Below, piece by piece: positions 7,903 to 16,633 of a stretch of 38,168 bases of DNA. Position numbers and translations under genes: made by a program. Within the stretch, counting starts at the first letter, position 1. The number at the start of each line of letters is the position of its first letter. Source of the DNA: CAZYPB01 sp964649265 (GTDB lineage Archaea; Micrarchaeota; Micrarchaeia; Burarchaeales; JAKAKT01). The stretch lies in NCBI GenBank assembly GCA_964649265.1, contig CAZYPB010000005.1:1-38168 (forward strand), in the 5' to 3' direction. The notes beneath the pieces are model-generated. The model ran no database searches, was not told the origin of the DNA, and was given only the letters and a program-made list of their open reading frames with translations.

Positions 7903-8190
7903 TCAGCCCCTCCTTGATAGCATTGCCCCAACTGCAATTCCAAGTGTGAAAGCAAACGCTGTGTAAAGAAGTGGCCTTTTCTCTATCTCCTTTTGCATCT
8001 CCTCAACATGCATCTTCTCCTTGAACTGCTCCTCTGCTTCAATGAGCCCCCCCATCCGTGCCTCAAGTTCCTTCTCAGTTTTCATAAGCTCTGCCCTGAG
8101 TTTCTTGTGCCTCTCCAGGAGTTCGCCTTTCAACAAATCTTTGTTGAATTGTACATCCAGTATTTTCTTGTCGTTTTTCTTAGCAGCCAT
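7903..8190 (-). CDS. Coiled-coil protein with C-terminal TM anchor (DUF883/YqjD-like)
   Basis: 95 residues from ATG 8190 (MAAKKNDKK...), chosen because GGTGAT lies 4-5 nt before it; an in-frame ATG 15 nt upstream has no such site. Residues 20-70 are charged heptad-like helix (LERHKKLRAELMKTEKELEA), followed by PLLYTAFAFTLGIAVGAML, one membrane helix, and a short basic end SRRG. The layout matches ElaB/YqjD (DUF883) proteins, tail-anchored and ribosome-associated in bacteria. First gene of the 8190-7111 operon, divergent from the large lipoprotein gene. Confidence 0.55.
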   Translation of the reverse strand: MAAKKNDKKILDVQFNKDLLKGELLERHKKLRAELMKTEKELEARMGGLIEAEEQFKEKMHVEEMQKEIEKRPLLYTAFAFTLGIAVGAMLSRRG

Positions 8191-8269
8191 ATATATCACC
8201 CACAATTACTTGTTTCTTAAAGAAGTATTTTAAAGTTTTATTTGAAAACTTTTTTTGTGGGGGGGTTTT

Positions 8270-10540
8270 ATGAAACTACAGAGTACCTTAGTGTTTATTA
8301 TTATCGGACTGTTTCTTTTTGGATGTCAACAGGCTATTGACGCAGGTGAGAAGGATTATGCAGTTAGAGACGATCAGGGAAAAGTAGTAAAAGCGCCTGA
8401 ACCGGTGATCCCGAAAGCTGTTTGTGGCGATGGAAAAACTGAGCAAACAGAAGAGTGCGACATCGGAGGGGTGAAGACTGCAATTTTCAGAGATACGTGC
8501 CCTGACGGAAAAACGTGCATAGATTGTCAATGCAGCTCAAGGCCCATATCCCCAAGGTGTGGTGATGGCTATATCTCAGACAGCGCACACGGAGGAGATG
8601 AGGAGTGTGATGTTGGTGGTTCCCGCTATGCACCAGATGATGATAAGGATGGGATACCTGATTCATATTCGGACCCCTGCCCACAACCCAAGGAATGTTT
8701 GAATTGTAAATGTGAGATCCCTACCCCCGAGGTTTTGGAAGATTGCAATGGTGTTGATACTCCCCCAGAAACATTGGGAAGATACACGTTTATCAAAGGG
8801 ATAAAGGGAGAGTTCTCCCAGAGGAAATGGAGGGAATGGGGAACGCACTGGTGTGCTCCAACCTCTGCATCCTACAGTTTCAGATACTGGTTCGGAAGGG
8901 GATTCACAAACTTCCTAGATCAGTATAGGGAGAATGAAACTAAGAAGGCAAGGGCGGATACAAACCACGATGGAAATGTTACAGAGCTTGAGGCAACTGA
9001 GGAAATGGCAGATGAACTAGGGGGCCTTATGCAGACGAGCCCAACAGCAGGCACATATCTGGATAAGATTGTCCTGGGAGTTGAGAAATTCATAAACCAG
9101 AGTGGCTATGCTGGAAGATTCGTTGTTAAGAAATATGGGAAGCCTTTTGGAAATGCAACTGGCCCAACATATTCTGATTACAGGAGAGAGCTTGAGCTAT
9201 GTGAGGACGTGCTCGTTGGGATACAGTACCCCAGACCACCAGGTGGAGGGCATGCCATGGTTGGAAAATCGTGCAGTGCGAATGCAAATAGCGATGGCAG
9301 TTATAACATAAGCCTCATGGATCCATGGACTGGAAGAGAGTACCACACAACCATGTGGGAAAACGGTACACTTGTATATGGTGGTTACAATGTAACCATG
9401 TACAGGATGATTGCAGTGTCACCAACTGAGGCAATGATAACAACATGTGGGGATATGAGCTTGCAACAACCCAATTCCCAGGGTGTTTTTGAAGAGTGTG
9501 AGAAGGGAGTGGATGTATGCTCAGCTGGAACAACCTGTGATTACAGTACATGTAAATGTGTTGGAACAGATATCCCGCAAACACACTGCGGAGATGGAAG
9601 TATACAGAGACCAAATTCAATTGGAATGTTTGAGGAATGTGAGGTTGGATTGGATGTCTGTGGGAACGGACTTGCATGTAATTTCGAGACATGTGCATGC
9701 ATGCCATACTGCGGGGATGGTGAATGCGTGACAGGGGAAACATACTCAAACTGCCCTGATGACTGCCCTCCTGTTTGTGGTGATGGAGTGTGTCAACCAG
9801 AGGAGGATTATGAGGGCTGTTCGCTTGATTGCGAATCTCCGAATGTTTGCGGAGATGGGGTGAAGGCTGGTTTTGAGCAATGTGAAGCAGGAGTTCCTTG
9901 CCCTGAAGGTTTAGAGTGCAATGTTGAAACTTGCACATGTAGTGTGATAGTTCCTGTTTGCGGTAATGCAGAATTAGAGGGCTTTGAAGAATGTGAAGTT
10001 GGTATCTCTTGCGACTCTCCGCTTGTCTGCGATCTTCCAACATGCACGTGCAACCAGCCGCCCGCTGTTTGCGGAGACGGACAAGTTGAAGGATATGAGG
10101 AATGTGAAACAGGGGTACCATGCTCAGGACAGGAGGAATGTAATCTTCAAACCTGCTTGTGTGAGATCCCAGACAGGGATCACGATGGATTCCCAGATTA
10201 CTCAGACAACTGCCCAGACACTCCAAATGATCAGGGAGATATGGATGGCGATGGCATAGGAGACTTCTGTGATCCGATTCCAGTTAACTGCAACACCTAC
10301 TGTACTGGAGAGGGATACTCAGAACTCCTAGGAGAAGGCGCAACTATTGATGGTAACTGGTGCGCTGCACATGCATGGGACAATGTAGATACTCCAGACT
10401 GTAAGACAACCTGTGTAAATGTGTACACCGGCACATGGGCATTTGGAACCAACACCTATGGATGCTGCTGCAGACAGGTCGGCAGGTACGACTGCACAGA
10501 CTGCCCAGGCGAAACCCCGCAGTGCCCAGATTGCCCATAA
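8270..10540 (+). CDS. Large secreted lipoprotein: cysteine-peptidase-like domain plus CGDG disulfide repeats
   Basis: 756 residues from ATG 8270, preceded by a G-rich ribosome site. Signal sequence LVFIIIGLFLFGC gives a lipobox cysteine. Two CGDG...EEC repeats come first, then (about 165-385) a peptidase-like domain: THWCAPTSASYSF as nucleophile motif, GGGHAMVGKS as catalytic His, LMDPWTGREY as a possible third residue, with a DTNHDGNVTELEA EF-hand-like loop inserted. About seven more Cys-rich units (CGDG, EECE, C-x-C; DUF4215-like) follow. Then come a thrombospondin type 3-like calcium segment (DRDHDGFPD, DMDGDGIGD) and a Cys-rich end. Probably an extracellular protease or cross-linking enzyme on a stalk; the substrate is unknown. 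Confidence 0.75.
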   Translation: MKLQSTLVFIIIGLFLFGCQQAIDAGEKDYAVRDDQGKVVKAPEPVIPKAVCGDGKTEQTEECDIGGVKTAIFRDTCPDGKTCIDCQCSSRPISPRCGDGYISDSAHGGDEECDVGGSRYAPDDDKDGIPDSYSDPCPQPKECLNCKCEIPTPEVLEDCNGVDTPPETLGRYTFIKGIKGEFSQRKWREWGTHWCAPTSASYSFRYWFGRGFTNFLDQYRENETKKARADTNHDGNVTELEATEEMADELGGLMQTSPTAGTYLDKIVLGVEKFINQSGYAGRFVVKKYGKPFGNATGPTYSDYRRELELCEDVLVGIQYPRPPGGGHAMVGKSCSANANSDGSYNISLMDPWTGREYHTTMWENGTLVYGGYNVTMYRMIAVSPTEAMITTCGDMSLQQPNSQGVFEECEKGVDVCSAGTTCDYSTCKCVGTDIPQTHCGDGSIQRPNSIGMFEECEVGLDVCGNGLACNFETCACMPYCGDGECVTGETYSNCPDDCPPVCGDGVCQPEEDYEGCSLDCESPNVCGDGVKAGFEQCEAGVPCPEGLECNVETCTCSVIVPVCGNAELEGFEECEVGISCDSPLVCDLPTCTCNQPPAVCGDGQVEGYEECETGVPCSGQEECNLQTCLCEIPDRDHDGFPDYSDNCPDTPNDQGDMDGDGIGDFCDPIPVNCNTYCTGEGYSELLGEGATIDGNWCAAHAWDNVDTPDCKTTCVNVYTGTWAFGTNTYGCCCRQVGRYDCTDCPGETPQCPDCP

Positions 10541-11035
10541 CTAGAATAAGTCGCCTACTGCATCAACAAGCAGGTGGAACGAATAACCGCCTGCTGCAGA
10601 TGCTCCATACATAAGGGCATCGTGCTTTGAGTAGGATACACCTGCAATTGCAAATAGCATAAGTCCAAAGAAACAAGCTGCCTTTAGTTTGTGTAATTTT
10701 CCCCTATGCCGAGGTATCTTTTTTGTTAATAGGTGAGTTAATAGTAGGGATAGTATAACTGAGAATATTGCAGTAAGTATAACACACAGAAATGTTTCGA
10801 AACAGTCAGTTAATATGAACACAAGGAAAGCGATTGCAAAGAAGAGTATTATAAATGCAGATAAGACTCCAACCCTTCTCGGTATTGAATCTGGGTGGTC
10901 TATGTCTGGTGCGAATGATCCAAGTAAAAAGAAAAGAGAGCAGAAAAGGTAAAGGTCAGTCAAACCAAAAAACAAAAGGAACAGGGAGACGATACAGAAA
11001 GATGCAATAAAATGCTCAGCAAACCCTGTTTTCAC
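10541..11035 (-). CDS. Membrane-bound metal-dependent hydrolase (YdjM/DUF457-like)
   Basis: About 164 residues. The family pattern is visible: GSFAPDIDHPDS in the first loop, PRHRGKLHKL between later helices, and HLLVDAVGD at the end. The His and Asp residues are the predicted metal ligands among about five membrane helices. The GTG at 11035 is preferred as start because an AGTGAT site lies just before it; an ATG at 11056 would overlap the HDAC gene by 17 nt. It lies directly downstream of the HDAC-family gene, so it is probably co-transcribed. Physiological role unknown. Confidence 0.7.
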   Translation of the reverse strand: MKTGFAEHFIASFCIVSLFLLFFGLTDLYLFCSLFFLLGSFAPDIDHPDSIPRRVGVLSAFIILFFAIAFLVFILTDCFETFLCVILTAIFSVILSLLLTHLLTKKIPRHRGKLHKLKAACFFGLMLFAIAGVSYSKHDALMYGASAAGGYSFHLLVDAVGDLF

Positions 11036-11039
11036 AATA

Positions 11040-11927
11040 TCACTTCTTAAACGCACTTAGGAACTCATATACCATCTTACCTAAGTCAGGTAGATAATAG
11101 CCTCCTTCAAGTGTTGCAAATGTAGGTGTATCATATCTAGCTATTGCATTTCCCAATTCGTTATATGTGGAAGTATTGAATATTCTGAGACCGCTTGCAA
11201 GATGGTCCAACGCATAGGTATCAAAACCTGCGCTCACTCCTATTAGATCGGGCTTATGCTTATCGAAAGCCTCAGACAGATTACTCTCAAACAGCTGGAT
11301 ATATTCGTTCTCTGTTGCTCCTCTTTGTAAAACAACGTTTACCATGTGTTCATTCCCCTCGCTTTCAAAACCAGAACCAGGGTACGTTGTATATGGATCC
11401 TGGTTAAAAGAAAGATAGTAAACTGATGGGTCATCTTTGAATATATCAAAAGTTCCATTTCCGTGGTGTATGTCGAAATCCACTATAAGGACTTTCTTTG
11501 CTTTCTTCTGTTTCTGCATCTTTCTCACTGCAAATGCCATATTGTTGATGTAGCAGAACCCTGCAAAAAATCCCTTTCCAGCATGGTGACCCGGAGGCCT
11601 TACGTGTGCGTATGCGAAACCATCCGAACATAAGGATGCTGCATTGAATGCCGCGCCTGCTGCGAGCTTCGCTATACAATATGTATTTTCAGAGAAAACG
11701 TTATCTGGGAAGGATGCACGTGTTTTTGAAAATTTCTCAAGTGAGTCAAGGTGCTCTTTGCTGTGAACAAGTAGGAGCTCATTCTCAGTTGCAGGTGATG
11801 GTTCGATTAATTCAAAATCCAGATTACCCGTTAGATACTTTAGTATAACCTCGAGACGCTCAGGGCGTTCTGGATGGGAAGCACCTAATGAATGCTCAAG
11901 GAAATGTTTTGAGTACACTATATTCAT
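11040..11927 (-). CDS. Histone deacetylase family protein (acetoin utilization/acetylpolyamine type)
   Basis: 295 residues, full length for the class. Conserved features in order: N-terminal HPERPERLE, the active-site His pair in RPPGHHA, the zinc and charge-relay segment VDFDIHHGNG, a further zinc Asp in SAGFDTYALDHL, and the C-terminal LEGGYY. It should deacetylate acetyl-lysine or acetylpolyamine type substrates; the natural substrate is not evident. It is divergent from the surface-protein gene (60 bp between starts) and upstream of the YdjM-like gene. Confidence 0.88.
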   Translation of the reverse strand: MNIVYSKHFLEHSLGASHPERPERLEVILKYLTGNLDFELIEPSPATENELLLVHSKEHLDSLEKFSKTRASFPDNVFSENTYCIAKLAAGAAFNAASLCSDGFAYAHVRPPGHHAGKGFFAGFCYINNMAFAVRKMQKQKKAKKVLIVDFDIHHGNGTFDIFKDDPSVYYLSFNQDPYTTYPGSGFESEGNEHMVNVVLQRGATENEYIQLFESNLSEAFDKHKPDLIGVSAGFDTYALDHLASGLRIFNTSTYNELGNAIARYDTPTFATLEGGYYLPDLGKMVYEFLSAFKK

Positions 11928-11987
11928 CTGAACGCCTAGGAAGTGTTATATGAAAATATTTTTATACTCTGTTACACATATCCAGTC

Positions 11988-13580
11988 ATGCGTAAGCTGT
12001 TGCTATTGGTTTTGGTTGTTGGTCTGCTGTGGTCTGTTAATGCAGACTGGGTGGAGAGGCTTAAGATTCAGACTGTAGATTACGATATGAATCCGATATC
12101 TGATTTCAAGGCTAAAGTAGTATACCAAAAGAACCTGGCAACTGGAATCGACGGTAAGATTGAATGCATAACTGATTATACTGGAACATGTACTGTGGAT
12201 CTTAGGAACTTCGTCCCATCATACACTGGGAATGAAAACAAGGTCTACACCATAACTGTAGTTGGGGCATATGGTCTTGGAAGTGAAGAAAGAAAGACAA
12301 AATACGGGGACAACAGAATAGATGGAGTGCACCTGGAACAATTCAGATTCAACACAACTGCAGTTACATTAACTGTTTATGTGAAGGATCAGAAAAAGCA
12401 GCCAATTGAGAATGCGAGCGTTAATGTTGGCGGTTACTCACACTTAACTGATGAGAACGGAGTTGCAAAATTCAGCATGCCTCAGAGTAAATATTCTGTT
12501 ACTGTTTCGAAAAGTGGATTCAGCAAAACCGCAAGTGTAACGATGGACGGGGATACAACAACAGACATAACTCTGCTCATATATGATAATACTCTGAAAG
12601 TAACTGTTGTTGATGAATATGGTGTCTCTATTGCGGGTGCCCAGCTTTTCTTTGCGGACATGCAGACTGAAAGCGATGATAACGGAGATGCGGAGTTCAC
12701 AGGCATAAAGGTTTCCGAAGGAAAGCTCATAGCGCGATATGAGGGAATAGAGAGAAACATCGATATAATATTCATTGATGATACACTGAGTAAGACGATT
12801 GTATTTCCATCATCCCCCTTAATAATAGATAATATTGAGATAAGAACACTTGACCCCCATGAGGACAATTGCACAATTCTTCTTAAATGCAGGGCAAGGG
12901 ACGAACGAGTAGCACTATCCAAAATATCCGTAAACCTTATATACTCTAAGAATGGAGGGGAATGGAATTCAATATCTCAGAAAAACGAGCTGGGAGTGTT
13001 TGAATTCGAAGTTGGTTGTGAGGCGCCTCTTGATTTTTCATATATGTTCACAGCATCCAATGAATATGGCTCTGTGCAAACAGCTGTTTACAATATGAGC
13101 CTTACACAACCAGCTGAATGCAATGACAGGGATACTAAGAGCTGTATAACGTCAGATGGATGTGCAGGCAGAAGGACGTGCGTTCAGGGGCAGTGGGGAG
13201 GATGTGCAGATGTGCCGGATGATGGTTGCCCATTGGTAATTGGACCAAATGGCAACCAAACAGATGGGTCCAGTATATTTGATCAGATATGGAAAATCCT
13301 TTTAGGAACAGAGCTCCCGGAGGGACTTGATGTTGGCGTTGTTGCGTTGGCACTTGTTGGAAGCCTTGCGCTCATAGGTGCAGTAGGTATACTTGCACTT
13401 ACGAAGAGAGAGCTGTTGATTTCCCTTTTTGAAAGGGTAAAGAATGTGATTAAGGCAGCAGGTTCTCTTGACAAGACTTTGGATAGAGCAGATAAAGAGT
13501 ACAAAAGGGAAAAGGTTTCGGATAAGTTCATGAAAGAAGGAAAAACAGATGATTTCTTCGGGGATGAAGAAGATAAGTAA
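11988..13580 (+). CDS. Surface-anchored protein with carboxypeptidase-regulatory-like repeats
   Basis: 530 residues from ATG 11988 (MRKLLLLVLVVGLLWSVNA), which begins exactly at the signal peptide; an open frame upstream at 11943 holds the promoter (TTTTTATACT near 11960). At least three beta-sandwich units of the carboxypeptidase-regulatory/PEGA kind recur, each with a pattern like YVKDQKKQPIENASVNVGG or VVDEYGVSIAGAQLFFAD followed by D-N-G. A Cys-rich segment (CNDRDTKSCITSDGC) precedes a C-terminal membrane helix (VVALALVGSLALIGAVGIL) and a charged cytoplasmic tail of about 60 residues. Probably a type I surface protein; the ligand is unknown. Confidence 0.72.
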   Translation: MRKLLLLVLVVGLLWSVNADWVERLKIQTVDYDMNPISDFKAKVVYQKNLATGIDGKIECITDYTGTCTVDLRNFVPSYTGNENKVYTITVVGAYGLGSEERKTKYGDNRIDGVHLEQFRFNTTAVTLTVYVKDQKKQPIENASVNVGGYSHLTDENGVAKFSMPQSKYSVTVSKSGFSKTASVTMDGDTTTDITLLIYDNTLKVTVVDEYGVSIAGAQLFFADMQTESDDNGDAEFTGIKVSEGKLIARYEGIERNIDIIFIDDTLSKTIVFPSSPLIIDNIEIRTLDPHEDNCTILLKCRARDERVALSKISVNLIYSKNGGEWNSISQKNELGVFEFEVGCEAPLDFSYMFTASNEYGSVQTAVYNMSLTQPAECNDRDTKSCITSDGCAGRRTCVQGQWGGCADVPDDGCPLVIGPNGNQTDGSSIFDQIWKILLGTELPEGLDVGVVALALVGSLALIGAVGILALTKRELLISLFERVKNVIKAAGSLDKTLDRADKEYKREKVSDKFMKEGKTDDFFGDEEDK

Positions 13581-15434
13581 TCATTTCAGCCTTATTGCAT
13601 CTAGGTTCATAGGTGCCCTTGATTCTAAGCGAGCTATTCTGTGGAAAGTCCTGGAAAGATCCTCACACTTCGATTCTTCTCCATGAACGGTGAATATTCT
13701 TTCGGGCATTGGCTTCAGGTTCCTTACGTAATTAATGAGCTGATGTCTATCGCTGTGACCACTGAACCCTTCTACTGTCTCCACTCCCATCTCCACTTTA
13801 AGTGTCTGAAGTTTTCCATCGTCCCCAAGCATAGGGACCTCTTTGCCCCCTTTCTGGATTTTTCTTCCTAGGGATTGGATTGATTGATAACCTACAAACA
13901 AGATTGAGTTCTTTGGATTCTCGCACATCATCTTAAGGTACTCTACTGAAGGACCTCCTGAAAGCATACCGGATGGTGCGAGTATCACACAGGGATCTCC
14001 ATCAACTACGCTGTTCCTGTTGTTCTTAACTGTCTCAAATATCTTTGATTCGAATGGACTGTTGTTTGACAGTATTCTCCTCTGGACATTCGGCCTCAGG
14101 TATTCGGGATATGCCGTATGTATTGCAGATGCCTCAAGAATCATTCCATCCAAGTAAACTGTATAATTGAAATCAGGGTTTCTCTGCGCAAACTCCTCAA
14201 GCACAAGCATTATCTCCTGTGATCGTCCAACTGAGAAAACGGGTATAAGCACCTTACCCTTTCTCTGGAGAGTCTTTGAGATCGCGCTTGTCAGCCTCCT
14301 CTCTATCTCTCCTCTTGGGGGCATTGAGTCGTCCCTTCCACCATATGTGCTCTCTATGAAAAGTGTCTCAACTCTTGGGAACACGGTATCTGCAGGTGCA
14401 AAGAGTCTTGTGTGGCCATACTTAAGATCTCCAGTGAATACAAGGTTATGTAATCCTTCACCTATGTGCAGGTGAACTTGGGCACTGCCAAGTATATGTC
14501 CTGCATTGTGGAACGTTAGTTTTATCTCTGGTGAGATATCCGTAACCTCGCCATAATCCCTTACAATTGTGTTGTTCATTGCCTTTCGGATATGTTTATC
14601 AAGGTAGGGTGCCTTTTTTCCTGATTTGTTTACAACATCAACATAATCGGATTGGAGAAGAACCATAAGGTCTCTTGTAGGTGCTGTACAGTAAACTGGA
14701 CCATCGTACCCATATGCATATAGGTAGGGAACGAAACCAGAATGGTCTAAGTGTGCGTGAGTAAGTATAACTGCATCAAGTTCATCAAGAGCAAGGTTCA
14801 TTGCAGAAAGGTAGGGAAACGCCTTGGTTGGTTCTGCTGCCTCTGAGATGACCCCACAGTCTATGAGTATCTTATTATTTGGAGTTTGCACAAGTAGAGA
14901 TGACCTCCCTACTTCACGGAAGCCTCCCAGTGCTGTAACCTTTACCCAGTCGCTCTTGTTTATTGGCGCACATATCTTTTTCCCAAGTGATGAAAGGAAC
15001 TTGTGTCTCTTTGCAGCATTCTTTATCTGGGCCTTCCTTATTCCTTTTATTGTTCCAGAAGGCATTGTTGGGGTTCTGAGTATCTTTGGGGCCCATTTTG
15101 TCTGGAGTATTATGTTCTTCAGTGTTGAGCCTCCTTTTCCAATAACCAGTCCAGGTTTTAGTGCCTCGATTACGACTTCTGAGAAATCTGGGTTGAAGCT
15201 TATCTCATCTATTCCTGCTTCCTCCGGGATTATCTTCTTTATTTCCTCAAGGGCCTCGTTTGTTGGCATGAGTGATTCCTGAGTGCTCCTTACAAGTATC
15301 CTCTTCCTAAGGACTCCGGCTATCTTCCTTATCAGGTTATCGTCTTTGTAGAACTCGCTTATATTTTTTAGGTACATTACGATATCCGGACCCTCGAATT
15401 CAACCTTACTCAGCTGACACTCTGCAGGTAACAT
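13581..15434 (-). CDS. aCPSF1 (FttA) beta-CASP ribonuclease with KH domains
   Basis: At least 617 residues. An N-terminal KH pair (GLVIGKGGSTLKNI near residue 95) precedes a metallo-beta-lactamase domain (LTHAHLDHSGFVPYL; FTGDLKYGH) and a beta-CASP domain (FIESTYGGRD, VEGFSGHSDRHQLINY, TVHGEE). It is the archaeal homologue of CPSF73 and acts in transcription termination and 3'-end cleavage. The frame stays open upstream of ATG 15434 and encodes NEIQKKIGE, which fits the family N-terminus, so the true start is probably near 15473, where no ATG/GTG/TTG exists but a GAGGAG site precedes an ACG. TATA-like TTTTATAC lies near 15500. Confidence 0.92.
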   Translation of the reverse strand: MLPAECQLSKVEFEGPDIVMYLKNISEFYKDDNLIRKIAGVLRKRILVRSTQESLMPTNEALEEIKKIIPEEAGIDEISFNPDFSEVVIEALKPGLVIGKGGSTLKNIILQTKWAPKILRTPTMPSGTIKGIRKAQIKNAAKRHKFLSSLGKKICAPINKSDWVKVTALGGFREVGRSSLLVQTPNNKILIDCGVISEAAEPTKAFPYLSAMNLALDELDAVILTHAHLDHSGFVPYLYAYGYDGPVYCTAPTRDLMVLLQSDYVDVVNKSGKKAPYLDKHIRKAMNNTIVRDYGEVTDISPEIKLTFHNAGHILGSAQVHLHIGEGLHNLVFTGDLKYGHTRLFAPADTVFPRVETLFIESTYGGRDDSMPPRGEIERRLTSAISKTLQRKGKVLIPVFSVGRSQEIMLVLEEFAQRNPDFNYTVYLDGMILEASAIHTAYPEYLRPNVQRRILSNNSPFESKIFETVKNNRNSVVDGDPCVILAPSGMLSGGPSVEYLKMMCENPKNSILFVGYQSIQSLGRKIQKGGKEVPMLGDDGKLQTLKVEMGVETVEGFSGHSDRHQLINYVRNLKPMPERIFTVHGEESKCEDLSRTFHRIARLESRAPMNLDAIRLK

Positions 15435-15513
15435 CTCCCCTATCTTTTTCTGTATTTCATTTGAAGTTGACGTAAAATCCGCTCCTCTAATTTAAAAGTA
15501 TAAAAGCGCAGCA

Positions 15514-16140
15514 TTATTTAACATAGTTTAATAGTTTCTTTATCTCATCATTGCTGTGTTTCTTTACTCCTGTCTTGGTTATTGCAACCAAATCTATGCC
15601 GTCCCCGCTCGCGCAGTCCCTTTTCATGGCAACGCCGATCGCCCTAAGCCCAAGTTTTAGGTTTTCCTTAACTGATTTATCAGGAGAATACTCGTCTTCA
15701 AGAAGACCATACGCAACTGGCGAGCCGCTTCCAGTTGATACAACGGTCTCCTGGGTAACCCCTCCAATTGGATCGAGGTTGAATATCCTCGGGGAAGTGT
15801 CTATCCCACCCACAAGGAGCTGAACATAAAATGGAAACATCTTGTATTGAAACATTATGTTTGAGAGAATACTTGAAACAGAACCAACTGACATATCCTT
15901 GGTGCTTCTCAGTTTGTAAAGCTTTATCTCTGCCTTTATTATCCTTACAAGAGCCTGTGCATCGGCAACGCTGCCTGCAACAGTCATTGCCATCTTCTCA
16001 TCTATCTTGGCTATCTTCTCCACTTCCCTGTTGGCAATGAAATATCCCATTGTAGCTCTTTTATCTGCTGCGAAAACAATTCCATCGGAACATACCATAC
16101 CAACTGTGGTGGTGCCTTTGAAAATAGATTCCTTATCCAT
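15514..16140 (-). CDS. psmB: Proteasome beta subunit
   Basis: 208 residues with a nine-residue propeptide (MDKESIFKG) before the autocatalytic Thr (TTTVG). Numbering from that Thr1, the conserved Asp17 (AADKR) and Lys33 (EVEK) are in place, and GSGSP carries the conserved serine. It forms the catalytic inner rings of the 20S core. A GGTGATC ribosome site lies just before ATG 16140, and a TATA-like CTTAAATAG lies about 90 nt upstream. It sits between the aCPSF1 gene and the glucan operon; no alpha subunit is in the window. Confidence 0.95.
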   Translation of the reverse strand: MDKESIFKGTTTVGMVCSDGIVFAADKRATMGYFIANREVEKIAKIDEKMAMTVAGSVADAQALVRIIKAEIKLYKLRSTKDMSVGSVSSILSNIMFQYKMFPFYVQLLVGGIDTSPRIFNLDPIGGVTQETVVSTGSGSPVAYGLLEDEYSPDKSVKENLKLGLRAIGVAMKRDCASGDGIDLVAITKTGVKKHSNDEIKKLLNYVK

Positions 16141-16246
16141 TCCTGATCACCCTTAAAATCGTAAGCACGTAAAACACACGTAGAAAAAGCTCTACAAGTG
16201 ATCTTATGTGCACATAAATCTATTTAAGTGTTGCGTATAGGCGAAA

Positions 16247-16543
16247 TTAAATGCACCTGATGATATCCAATCTTACTTTTTCGTCCTTTCCTTTTATGTT
16301 GTTTATCCTCTTGGCTACCATCTTTTCTCCTATTATCTCAAGCCATCCTGAGAAGTGTTTTCCATTTGTGTGGTAAAGAATGCTCTCGATAGGGGCGCTT
16401 TTTATCATCCTTATGAATTCCACTACATTCTTTGCTTTGCCCACTTCTCTACCATCAGGCATAATGAACACGAACTCCTGACCTGGAGGACAGTTCTTTA
16501 TGCTCTTTGTTGGGGCTTTCGCTTTTTTCTTTTTCTTAGACAT
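16247..16543 (-). CDS. Small DUF5752-like protein
   Basis: 98 residues from ATG 16543, after a GAGGTGT ribosome site. A lysine-rich N-terminus precedes a domain reading GQEFVFIMPDGREVGKAKN, ESILYHTNGKHFSGWLE and a basic end. It is a clear paralogue of the protein at 20873-21172, which shares F-P-GREVG-A, S-LYH and HFSGWLE. Proteins of this kind are found beside GH57 and glycosyltransferase genes; assignment to DUF5752 is from memory of that pattern. Last gene of the glucan operon, 90 nt after the GH15 stop. Possibly a regulatory or adaptor subunit, which is inference. Confidence 0.6.
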   Translation of the reverse strand: MSKKKKKAKAPTKSIKNCPPGQEFVFIMPDGREVGKAKNVVEFIRMIKSAPIESILYHTNGKHFSGWLEIIGEKMVAKRINNIKGKDEKVRLDIIRCI

Positions 16544-16633
16544 ATCTACACCTCGCACGAAAAAAAACTACTAGAAAGTACATACCAATGGAGGTATAGT
16601 TTTATAAACCTTCCAGTGTTTTTTTCAATACTT

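Noticed and set aside
9315..10226. 303-residue minus-strand frame inside the large lipoprotein gene
   Set aside because: It is antisense to a strongly protein-like Cys-repeat gene and has a low-complexity His/Leu/Gln composition; a shadow frame.
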